A DNA stretch of 36,499 nt from Nostoc sp. NMS4 (GTDB taxonomy: Bacteria; Cyanobacteriota; Cyanobacteriia; Cyanobacteriales; Nostocaceae). Positions 8,955 to 16,149 of this stretch are shown in pieces. Numbering within the stretch: position 1 is the stretch's first letter; each line of letters opens with the position of its first letter. The translations under genes were made by a program, and so were the position numbers. The stretch covers positions 1 through 36,499 of the forward strand of contig NZ_JABXKI010000039.1 in NCBI RefSeq assembly GCF_017115095.1, in the 5' to 3' direction. The notes under the pieces are model-generated. The model made no database searches, had not been told where the DNA came from, and saw nothing but the letters and a program-made list of their open reading frames with translations.

Positions 8955-9776
8955 ATGAGTACACCAATTGAACAATTGATTGTATCTCCCATCAGTAAGC
9001 TTTATAAGGAACATATTGGTTTTATTAAGGCGAAGAATGTTGATGGTTTACTTAGTCAATATGCTGATGATGCTTTGTTGATTAGTACTTTAACTGAAGA
9101 CCGTCAGCCGCTTTATGTGCAGGGTCGTCAAGCATTAAAAGAGTTTTTTGAAGGTCGGATTTTCGGTTTGGAAGATTTTGAAATTAGGCTCAATCAATGG
9201 GCGGAAACTGAAAATACCCTGATGATGGTGGAGGAGCTCAAAACTACAAGTAAGACTGGTGAAGTCGGTACTGTGGAGTTCTACGATAACTGGTTTTTAC
9301 AAGATGGTAAAATCGCCATTCACTTTGCTGGTGTAATTCAATATCCAGATAAAACTTATGTAAATGCCGGAACGATTAAAGGCGAAGTACCTGCATCTCC
9401 ATTGGGCAATTTTTATCACGAGCATATCGGCTTTATTAAAGCGAAGAATGTTGATGGTTTGCTCAACCAATATACTGATGATGTTCTGCTGATTAGTACT
9501 TTAACTGAAAACCGTAAACCGCTTTATGTGCGTGGTCGTCAAGCGCTGAAACAGTTCTTTGAAAGTCGCATCTTCAGTTTAGAAGATTTTGAGGTGAAGC
9601 TTGACCAGTGGGCTGAAACTGAGAATACGCTCATGATAGTGGAAAGCCTGAAAACCAGAAGCGTCAATGGCGATGTTGGTGAGGTGAGTTTCTATGATAA
9701 CTGGGTGCTGCGCGATCGCAAAATTGCTGTTCACTTTGCTGGTGTAGTTCAGTATCCCGATGGTTCATACGCATAG
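8955..9776 (+). CDS. Tandem-duplicated NTF2/SnoaL-like protein
   Basis: A 273-residue protein made of two NTF2-like domains, residues about 11-137 and 147-273, that are roughly three quarters identical (94 of 127 by eye). Shared blocks include EHIGFIKAKNVDGLL, LLISTLTE and QWAETENTLM. NTF2-like proteins normally dimerise, so the fusion could make an obligate single-chain dimer. The start is ATG after a weak GAGGG. It sits 119 bases after the previous NTF2-like gene and 32 bases before the VOC gene. Reaction unknown. Confidence 0.82.
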   Translation: MSTPIEQLIVSPISKLYKEHIGFIKAKNVDGLLSQYADDALLISTLTEDRQPLYVQGRQALKEFFEGRIFGLEDFEIRLNQWAETENTLMMVEELKTTSKTGEVGTVEFYDNWFLQDGKIAIHFAGVIQYPDKTYVNAGTIKGEVPASPLGNFYHEHIGFIKAKNVDGLLNQYTDDVLLISTLTENRKPLYVRGRQALKQFFESRIFSLEDFEVKLDQWAETENTLMIVESLKTRSVNGDVGEVSFYDNWVLRDRKIAVHFAGVVQYPDGSYA

Positions 9777-9808
9777 TTCACTTTTTTCTGTTAGTAAGGA
9801 GTGAAGTA

Positions 9809-10246
9809 ATGGCTTTACTAAAAGTTTCTCAAATGGCAATGAGTTGCAAAGATCCGATTGCAACTGAAAAGTTCTACACGAAGTATTTCGGTTTTAAACG
9901 AGCAAGGGTTGCACCAATTGGCAATAATGAGCAAATTGTCTTTCTGAAGTTAGGTGATATGTACCTAGAACTCTTCCAAGCCAAGGAAGAAACCCCTGTC
10001 CCCTCAGCTACTCAAGATGGACCAACCTATCCCGCTTGGCGTCATTTTGGTTTCCAAGTTGATGACGTTGATGCTAAATTAGCTGAAATCGGCAAGGATG
10101 CCAAAGTAACCCTTGGCCCACTCAACTTTGATAGCTTTATTCCAGGGTGGCGCACCGTTTGGGTATCCGATCCAGATGGGAATATCGTTGAAATTAGCCA
10201 AGGATACGTCGATCAAGATAATCCACCAGCATTACAGGCAAACTAA
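9809..10246 (+). CDS. VOC/glyoxalase-fold protein
   Basis: A 145-residue vicinal-oxygen-chelate protein with two beta-alpha-beta-beta-beta modules. Residues at the usual metal-ligand places are Q8, E54 (Y-L-E-L-F), H79 (R-H-F-G-F) and E128 (I-V-E-I-S), and the C-terminal D-P-D-G-N signature is present. The family includes glyoxalase I, dioxygenases and antibiotic-binding proteins. AAGGAG precedes the ATG at good spacing. It is the last gene of the 4.5-10.2 kb cluster; together with two DJ-1 proteins it points to small-carbonyl chemistry, but that is inference. Confidence 0.85.
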   Translation: MALLKVSQMAMSCKDPIATEKFYTKYFGFKRARVAPIGNNEQIVFLKLGDMYLELFQAKEETPVPSATQDGPTYPAWRHFGFQVDDVDAKLAEIGKDAKVTLGPLNFDSFIPGWRTVWVSDPDGNIVEISQGYVDQDNPPALQAN

Positions 10247-10306
10247 GGATAATTTCAACTTTAACTACATACAGCATTCCTCAGTTCAGAATCAAAATCC
10301 TTATCT

Positions 10307-10569
10307 ACTAGTGGTCTATGCCATTAACTTTGATGTTCATTCATGTTTGTAGTAAGAACTTCAGTCCTTGATATTTTCAGCACTAAAGTGCTTACTACCA
10401 ACCTCCCAAAACTTTTACAACAGACCACTAATCGTCTGTCCCATTAAACTAATCGTCTGTCCCATTAATATGATGGGTGAACTCATTCTTAATTTTTCTT
10501 CCTTCGCGCCCTTCGCGTCTTTGCGGTTCGTTTCTCAACCTCTCAAAATCAATGACATAGGCCACTAGC
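10307..10569. repeat. MITE-like element with ACTAGTGGTC-type inverted ends
   Basis: 263 bases bounded by 19-base imperfect inverted repeats: ACTAGTGGTCTATGCCATT at 10307-10325 and its near complement at 10551-10569 (16/19). CTA occurs just outside the CTAG at both ends, a possible 3-base target duplication. Inside are the palindrome at 10345-10402 and a twice-repeated TAATCGTCTGTCCCATTAA-type unit near 10429-10468. It fills most of the gap between the VOC and aquaporin genes; there is no coding capacity. A related element is at 20622-20808. Confidence 0.65.
10345..10402. repeat. Interspersed palindrome GTTTGTAGTAAG, copy 1
   Basis: 58 bases with GTTTGTAGTAAG at one end, CTTACTACCAAC at the other and a core containing TTCAGCACTAAAGTGCTTAC. 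A copy in the opposite orientation lies at 20499-20550. Confidence 0.7.
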
Positions 10570-10636
10570 TAATTTTGTTCAAAACTTAAATGGAATTGCT
10601 GTATAAAGTTAATTGACGATCGCCAGCAAGAAACTC

Positions 10637-11446
10637 ATGAATGCTATCACCAATTGGAAAACCCTGAACTGGACTGAATATGGCGCTGAGTTGGTGGGAA
10701 CTGCTTTTAATCTCTTGGTTGGATTCAGTATCATCACCTTCAACTTTGGCAAAGGCTTGCCTATGGAGCATCTCATCCCAGCTGTCAGCCCTCGTTTATT
10801 AATTAATGGTCTGATCTTTGCTGGAAGTGGTGCATTATTTAGTCTTTCACCTTTGGGAAAACTAAGTGGTTCACACCTCAACCCATGTTTATCATTGGCC
10901 TTCTGGATGCAAGGCAAAATGCACAAACAGGACTTAATTGGCTATATCTTTGGTCAATTTCTCGGCGCAATTCTTGGGACATCTTTAGCATTAGCTTTGT
11001 GGCGAAATTACCTGATCAGCGTCAATTATTGTATCACTACACCTGCAATAGGTTATCCATTGTGGTATGTATTTCTGGCTGAAGTTTTCATGACGTTTCT
11101 GTTAGTGCTATCTATCTTTATCTTCTTGAGTCATCATCATTTATTGCGCTGGACACCTTTAATGGTATGGCTGCTGGTGGCAAGTATGGTGTGGTTGGGA
11201 GCGCCTATTTCTGGTACTAGTTTAAATACAGCACGCAGCATTGGCCCCGCTTTATTAGCATGGTCTTGGCAAAACCAATGGCTTTATTGTATTGCACCCC
11301 CATTAGGGGCATTAGTTGCTGTAAAAGTTTTTGACCTGATAACTATGGGTGAACGCGAAGTTTTGACAGGCAAACTTTTTCATGTTCCCAACTATCGTTG
11401 TATTTTTAAAAATGTTAAAGTACCACATCTGCCAAAACATGGGTAA
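10637..11446 (+). CDS. Divergent MIP family (aquaporin-like) channel
   Basis: A 269-residue integral membrane protein of the major intrinsic protein family, with six predicted helices and two half-helix loops. The first pore motif is N82-P-C84 in S-G-S-H-L-N-P-C and the second is N197-T-A199 followed by R200 (L-N-T-A-R-S-I-G-P-A). Both differ from canonical NPA, while the selectivity-filter Arg is kept. It would let water or small neutral solutes cross the membrane; the substrate is uncertain. I chose ATG 10637; a TTG at 10613 would add eight residues. Its position beside sugar and glucan enzymes fits a role in osmotic adjustment. Confidence 0.88.
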   Translation: MNAITNWKTLNWTEYGAELVGTAFNLLVGFSIITFNFGKGLPMEHLIPAVSPRLLINGLIFAGSGALFSLSPLGKLSGSHLNPCLSLAFWMQGKMHKQDLIGYIFGQFLGAILGTSLALALWRNYLISVNYCITTPAIGYPLWYVFLAEVFMTFLLVLSIFIFLSHHHLLRWTPLMVWLLVASMVWLGAPISGTSLNTARSIGPALLAWSWQNQWLYCIAPPLGALVAVKVFDLITMGEREVLTGKLFHVPNYRCIFKNVKVPHLPKHG

Positions 11447-11781
11447 ATTTAACCTGAAAACAACAAAGTTGCTCCCAATATTGGACTAGCAAAAAATATG
11501 GCATCCCAATAAACTTCAATTAAGCAATTTTTTCCTTCTCTTTCTTTTCTCTGCGTCCTCTGCGCCTCTGCGGTTCGTAAAAATAAAGCTTTCCACTTTC
11601 GCAACAAATCAGCTAAAATAAAGCGATAGTGTAAAGCATTTAGCTTATTTTCATTCTCCGAACTTGTGAGCGGCAAAAGCTGCGCTAGACAGTTCTTTGA
11701 GAATTCTGACTCCTATTCTTTTAGTTGAGAATCATTTAGAAACCCTAGAAAACATCAAAATACTCTAGAAGGAGAAAGTTA
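11447..11781. other. Intergenic region before the SDR gene
   Basis: 335 bases without a convincing gene. It contains a pyrimidine-rich interspersed repeat (around 11530-11580, including CTCTGCGCCTCTGCGGTTCG), seen in related form near 10505-10530 and inverted near 29491-29517. The final 100 bases probably hold the promoter of the SDR gene, but I see no decisive box. Confidence 0.5.
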
Positions 11782-12555
11782 ATGAAGAAACTAGAAGGTA
11801 AGGTAGCTTTAGTAACAGGTAGTAGCAGTGGAATTGGTCAAGCTATTGCTATATATCTCGCTGAACAAGGTGCAGATGTAGTCATAGATTACCGTTCTCA
11901 TCCCGAAGGCGCTCAAGAAACTCTCTCGAAAGTAGAAGCAGTTGGTAGCAAAGGTTTAACTGTTAAAGCTGATTTAAGTATAATTAGCGATATTCGTCAA
12001 CTTATAGACCAAGGTATTCAACACTTTGGCAAGTTAGACATTCTGGTGAACAATGCCGGCATCGACGGTCGAAATGCTGACTTCTGGGACATCACCGAAG
12101 CCGACTATGATGCAGTAATCGATCTCAACCTCAAAGGGACATTTTTCGCCACTCAAGCGATCGTCCAGCACTTCATCGACACCAAGCGAAAAGGTAAAAT
12201 CATCAATATTAGCTCCACCCATGAAGAAATAGCATTTCCCCACTTTACTGGCTACTGTGTCAGCAAGGGCGGGGTCAAAATGATGATGCGTAACTTAGCA
12301 GTTGAACTTGGTCCGTTGGGAATTACAATTAATAACGTGGCTCCTGGAGCAATTGAGACACCAATCAATACTAAGCTGTTAAACGATCCCGAAAAATTAA
12401 CAGCCCTGTTGAAAAATATTCCTTTGGGTCGTTTAGGTAAGCCAGAGGATATCGCGCCTATAGTTGCGTTCTTAGCCTCTGCTGATGCTGACTATATTAC
12501 AGGTGCAACCTTGTATGTAGATGGAGGATTGAGCCGGAACTATCACGAGCAATAG
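11782..12555 (+). CDS. Short-chain dehydrogenase, glucose 1-dehydrogenase-like
   Basis: A 257-residue classical SDR that oxidises or reduces an alcohol or sugar with NAD(P). The cofactor loop is T12-G-S-S-S-G-I-G19, the stabilising motif N90-N-A-G93, and the catalytic residues S144/S145, Y158 and K162. The S-S-T-H-E segment before the active Tyr and the C-terminal V-D-G-G-L-S are typical of the glucose 1-dehydrogenase group. AGAAGGAG lies just before the ATG. It precedes the GH63-type glucosidase, whose product could be glucose, so substrate coupling is plausible but unproven. Confidence 0.88.
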   Translation: MKKLEGKVALVTGSSSGIGQAIAIYLAEQGADVVIDYRSHPEGAQETLSKVEAVGSKGLTVKADLSIISDIRQLIDQGIQHFGKLDILVNNAGIDGRNADFWDITEADYDAVIDLNLKGTFFATQAIVQHFIDTKRKGKIINISSTHEEIAFPHFTGYCVSKGGVKMMMRNLAVELGPLGITINNVAPGAIETPINTKLLNDPEKLTALLKNIPLGRLGKPEDIAPIVAFLASADADYITGATLYVDGGLSRNYHEQ

Positions 12556-12619
12556 ATAGTTTGTCTTGGCTCTACCGTTCGAGAATTTTTGCGATCAGGA
12601 GTGCAGAACCGTACTATCA

Positions 12620-12758
12620 CGAATGGCACTAAGATAAGCTCAAAGTCTTGTGTTGCCTCTCCTTAACCTACTGGAGGCGGAGCCTCCCCGAATGGGTTCC
12701 CAGCCTGGAGGCTTGTTCCAGTCAGGTAAAGGGCTGTATCTTTTCTTAGTGCCATTCG
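12620..12758. repeat. MITE-like element with CGAATGGCACTAAG inverted ends, copy 1
   Basis: 139 bases with near-perfect terminal inverted repeats: CGAATGGCACTAAG at 12620-12633 and CTTAGTGCCATTCG at 12745-12758, with similarity extending inward. The interior has GGAGGCGGAGCCTCC and TTCCCAGCCTGGAGGC palindromic pieces. Related copies are at 25299-25397 and about 15588-15680. It lies between the SDR and glucosidase genes, ending about 95 bases before the glucosidase start. Confidence 0.8.
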
Positions 12759-12853
12759 ATGCTATTGAGTATGGTGTCCGTGTTACTGCTTTTAGAGAAG
12801 TTGCACCACTATATCTAGTGCTAAAGATTTTTAATCCAAAATCCAAAATCGCT

Positions 12854-15514
12854 ATGACCCAAGAAGAAGTAAGATTAGTAGCAGACCGCGATCGCACCGC
12901 TTATTGGAAACGATGGGGTTCCTATTTAAGTGAGCGCCAGTGGGGAACAGTCCGGGAAGACTATAGCCCTAATGGTACTGCCTGGGAATTCTTTCCTCAC
13001 GATCACGCCCGCTCCCGCGCCTATCGCTGGGGAGAAGATGGGATTGGGGGAATTTCTGATAATCATCAGCGACTATGTTTTGCGATCGCTCTTTGGAATG
13101 GTGAAGATGCAATTCTCAAAGAAAGGCTTTTCGGTCTGACAGGGAATGAGGGGAATCACGGAGAAGATGTTAAAGAATACTACTTCTACTTGGATAACAC
13201 CCCGACTCACTCCTATATGAAATATCTTTATAAATATCCCCAAGCAGCTTTTCCATACAGTCAACTGGTTGAAGAAAATCGGCGCAGAGGTCGCCAGAGA
13301 TCGGAGTTTGAATTAATTGACACAGGTATATTTGACCAAGACCGCTATTTTGATGTATTCGTTGAGTATGCCAAGGCTTCACCCGACGATATTTTAATTG
13401 AAATCACTGTGATTAACCGAGGGACAGAAGCAAAAACACTGCATTTGTTACCAACGCTTTGGTTTCGCAACACCTGGTCTTGGACTGATCATCAAGAAGA
13501 AAAGCCGTGGTTAAAAATTAGCCAATCTAACTCTGATCTGGGCACCATCGAAGCTTATCACCCTTCTTTAAAAACTCGATGGCTCTATTGTAATGGAACT
13601 CCAGAACTACTATTTACAGAAAATGAGACTAATAATCAAAGATTATTTGGGGTTAACAATGCTTCGCCATACGTTAAAGATGGCATAAATAATTATCTAG
13701 TGAATGGGGAAAAAACGGCTGTTAATCCCAATCGAATTGGTACTAAGTTCGCCGCTCGTTACCAATTAGAAATCGGTGCAGGTGAAACTAAGACAGTACG
13801 ATTGCGATTAAGTGACGCGCAAAATTTAATTGCACCATTCGGGACTGAATTTGATACAGTTTGGCAAGAGCGCCAACGCGAAGCAGATGAATTTTATCAG
13901 CGAATTTGTCCGTCGCCAATGTTAGCAGACAGCCGCAATGTGCAGCGACAGGCATTTGCTGGGATGTTATGGAGCAAACAATTTTACTATTATGTAGCCG
14001 ACCAATGGCTAAAAGGCGATCCGGCTGGCCCGACACCGCCAGCATCCCGGCTCAATGGCAGAAACCATGAATGGTTTCATTTATTTAACGACGATGTACT
14101 TTCCATGCCCGATAAATGGGAATATCCTTGGTTTGCGGCTTGGGATTTAGCTTTTCATGTAATTCCCCTCTCCATGATTGACCCAGATTTTGCCAAGCTG
14201 CAACTGAGCCGTTTGACACGAGAATGGTATATGCATCCAAACGGCCAACTACCGGCTTATGAATGGGCTTTTGGTGATGTTAATCCACCCGTTCATGCTT
14301 GGGCAGCATGGCAAGTTTATCAGATTGAGCAGAAAATCTATGGTCGTGCTGATAAAAAATTTCTCGAAAGTGTTTTTCAAAAATTACTCCTAAACTTTAC
14401 TTGGTGGGTTAACCGGAAAGATTTTGAGGGCAAAAATATCTTTCAGGGTGGCTTTTTAGGTATGGATAACATTGGCGTTTTCGATCGCAGTGTTCAACTA
14501 CCAACTGGTGGATATTTGCAACAAGCAGATGGTACAAGTTGGATGGCGATGTATTCTCTGAATATGCTGACGATCGCTCTAGAGTTAGCAAAGGAAAATT
14601 CTGTCTACGAAGACATCGCCAGCAAGTTTTTCGAGCATTTCTTGTACATTGCTGATGCCATGAATGGCGTTGGTGCAGCCGAAATAGCGCTATGGGATGA
14701 AACTGATGGTTTTTACTACGATGCCCTCCATTTACCGAATAATCATCAATTCCCGATGAAAGTGCGATCGCTCGTGGGGTTAATTCCATTATGTGCGGTG
14801 GGCATTTTAGAACCAGAAACCTTAGAGCAACTTCCAGGCTTTAGAGAACGGACGCAATGGTTTCTGAAAAATCGCCCCGATCTGACCCGAAATATTGCTT
14901 GTATGCAGAAAGAAGGGATTGGTGAACGCCGACTGCTAGCGATCGCTTATCCAGATAAACTCCGTTGCATTCTAGAAAAAATGTTGGATGCAACAGAATT
15001 TTTCAGCCCTTATGGTATTCGCTCTGTTTCTAAAGTTCATGAGTCCCATCCTTACGCTTTGACCGTAGATGGTCGGGAATATCGAGTAGATTATGAACCA
15101 TCTGAATCTAGCACAGGAATGTTTGGCGGTAATTCCAACTGGCGCGGGCCAATTTGGTTTCCGATTAATTATCTACTGCTAGAGTCCCTACAAAAATTCT
15201 ATCGCTACTTCGGCGACGATTTTAAAGTTGAGTGTCCCACCGGTTCAGGCCAAATGATGACGCTTAAGGAAGTATCAATTGAATTAGCTCAAAGGCTGAT
15301 CGAAATTTTTCTGGCGGATGATTCTGGTAGACGACCTTTTTATGGTGGAACAGAAAAATTCCAAACTGACCCAAATTGGCGCGACCTGATTCTATTCAAT
15401 GAATACTTTCATGGAGATAATGGCGCTGGTATTGGTGCTAGCCATCAAACTGGTTGGACAGGTTTAATCGCCAAATTAATCCAGCAATGTGCAGAACAAG
15501 TGTTGTCAGATTAA
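12854..15514 (+). CDS. GH63/MGH1-type glucosidase
   Basis: An 886-residue glycoside hydrolase with an N-terminal beta-sandwich region ([12 protein letters not shown] at residues 32-43 from this start) and a C-terminal (alpha/alpha)6 barrel with the motifs [10 protein letters not shown] (candidate acid Asp) and N-W-R-G-P-I-W-F-P. This is the architecture of GH63-like alpha-glucosidases and glucosylglycerate-type hydrolases. I start it at ATG 12854, where family-like sequence begins; an in-frame GTG at 12650 would read through the repeat element. No export signal is seen, so it probably acts in the cytoplasm on a glucan, glucoside or compatible solute. A hairpin terminator follows. Confidence 0.85.
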   Translation: MTQEEVRLVADRDRTAYWKRWGSYLSERQWGTVREDYSPNGTAWEFFPHDHARSRAYRWGEDGIGGISDNHQRLCFAIALWNGEDAILKERLFGLTGNEGNHGEDVKEYYFYLDNTPTHSYMKYLYKYPQAAFPYSQLVEENRRRGRQRSEFELIDTGIFDQDRYFDVFVEYAKASPDDILIEITVINRGTEAKTLHLLPTLWFRNTWSWTDHQEEKPWLKISQSNSDLGTIEAYHPSLKTRWLYCNGTPELLFTENETNNQRLFGVNNASPYVKDGINNYLVNGEKTAVNPNRIGTKFAARYQLEIGAGETKTVRLRLSDAQNLIAPFGTEFDTVWQERQREADEFYQRICPSPMLADSRNVQRQAFAGMLWSKQFYYYVADQWLKGDPAGPTPPASRLNGRNHEWFHLFNDDVLSMPDKWEYPWFAAWDLAFHVIPLSMIDPDFAKLQLSRLTREWYMHPNGQLPAYEWAFGDVNPPVHAWAAWQVYQIEQKIYGRADKKFLESVFQKLLLNFTWWVNRKDFEGKNIFQGGFLGMDNIGVFDRSVQLPTGGYLQQADGTSWMAMYSLNMLTIALELAKENSVYEDIASKFFEHFLYIADAMNGVGAAEIALWDETDGFYYDALHLPNNHQFPMKVRSLVGLIPLCAVGILEPETLEQLPGFRERTQWFLKNRPDLTRNIACMQKEGIGERRLLAIAYPDKLRCILEKMLDATEFFSPYGIRSVSKVHESHPYALTVDGREYRVDYEPSESSTGMFGGNSNWRGPIWFPINYLLLESLQKFYRYFGDDFKVECPTGSGQMMTLKEVSIELAQRLIEIFLADDSGRRPFYGGTEKFQTDPNWRDLILFNEYFHGDNGAGIGASHQTGWTGLIAKLIQQCAEQVLSD

Positions 15515-15539
15515 TTTCCTAATTTTGGGAAATAATTAA

Positions 15540-15567
15540 GGATGCGTTTGCTCAAGCTAACGCATCC
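15540..15567 (+). terminator. Hairpin after the glucosidase gene
   Basis: GGATGCGTT (15540-15548) pairs with AACGCATCC (15559-15567) around a 10-base loop, 26 bases after the glucosidase stop. It is followed by TAAAATTT, a weak T tract. Probably a transcription terminator or 3' end stabiliser. Confidence 0.5.
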
Positions 15568-15902
15568 TAAAATTTAAGTATCTTAGAGGAATGGCACTAA
15601 GAAAAGCCTAAAGGCTTGTGTAGCCTCGTTCCCAGCCTCCAGGCTGGGAACGGATTCTGAGAGGCTCTGCCTCTGGTCAAGAAAGCTACGGTGTATACAC
15701 AAGTCGAATTACCCCCCTTAATCCCCCCTTGCAAAGGGGGGAAACCGGAAAATCTAGTTCCCTCCCCTTTGCAAGGGGAGGGTTAGGGTGGGGTAAAAAA
15801 TATTTAATACCGACAAGAAGACTTTTAAAACATCCTCTTAAATAGTTAAAAATATTGTTATTTATTCATTATCAAAAAAATACAAACCTCACCCAAAAGT
15901 TA

Positions 15903-15920
15903 AACCCTTGTAACTATATT
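15903..15920 (+). promoter_or_regulatory. Shared upstream motif, copy 2
   Basis: AACCCTTGTAACTATATT, 229 bases before the lti2-like start, 15/18 identical to 4359-4376 upstream of the first DJ-1 gene, with CAAAA conserved at the same distance 5' of it. Candidate promoter or regulator site for the stress island. Confidence 0.4.
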
Positions 15921-16076
15921 AAACACTTATTAAAATTAACTCATATAACCTACTTAACAGGCAATTAAATTACCAGAATGAGTAGATTTAACTTTTCAAA
16001 CTATTTGCGAAACTTTGACCTAGTAATTCTCAAAATTACTGAATAGATATATTGTAGTCAAAGAATAATAGGTAAC

Positions 16077-16098
16077 TTAGCGATTAAGTAATCGCTAA
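16077..16098 (+). promoter_or_regulatory. Perfect dyad in the lti2-like leader
   Basis: TTAGCGATTA and TAATCGCTAA form a perfect 10-base inverted repeat separated by AG, 51 bases before the ATG. A run of A, not T, follows on the coding strand, so it is unlikely to be a terminator. It could bind a dimeric regulator or form a leader hairpin. A second smaller dyad, AGTAATT/AATTACT, lies at 16022-16040. Confidence 0.45.
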
Positions 16099-16149
16099 AA
16101 AATCATTCTGAAATACCACCAATAAATTCCATAAGGACAAAGAGAAAGA

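Larger units (their letters stand above)
15515..16149. other. Long leader and repeat region upstream of the lti2-like gene
   Basis: 635 bases without a gene. From left to right it holds the hairpin at 15540-15567, a partial copy of the GAATGGCAC element (15588 to about 15680, with the perfect stem GTTCCCAGCCT/AGGCTGGGAAC inside), and a C/G-rich dispersed repeat (about 15705-15795) of which a copy in the opposite orientation occurs near 26549-26625. The last 300 bases are AT-rich and contain the shared motif at 15903 and the dyad at 16077. Confidence 0.65.

Noticed and set aside
10510-10530. Possible small RNA gene in the pyrimidine-rich segments near 10510 and 11550
   Set aside because: The same segment recurs (also inverted near 29500) and matches interspersed repeats; no promoter or terminator frames it.
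12650-12853. N-terminal extension of the GH63-type glucosidase from GTG 12650
   Set aside because: The extra residues come mostly from the MITE-like element, and family-like sequence begins at ATG 12854.
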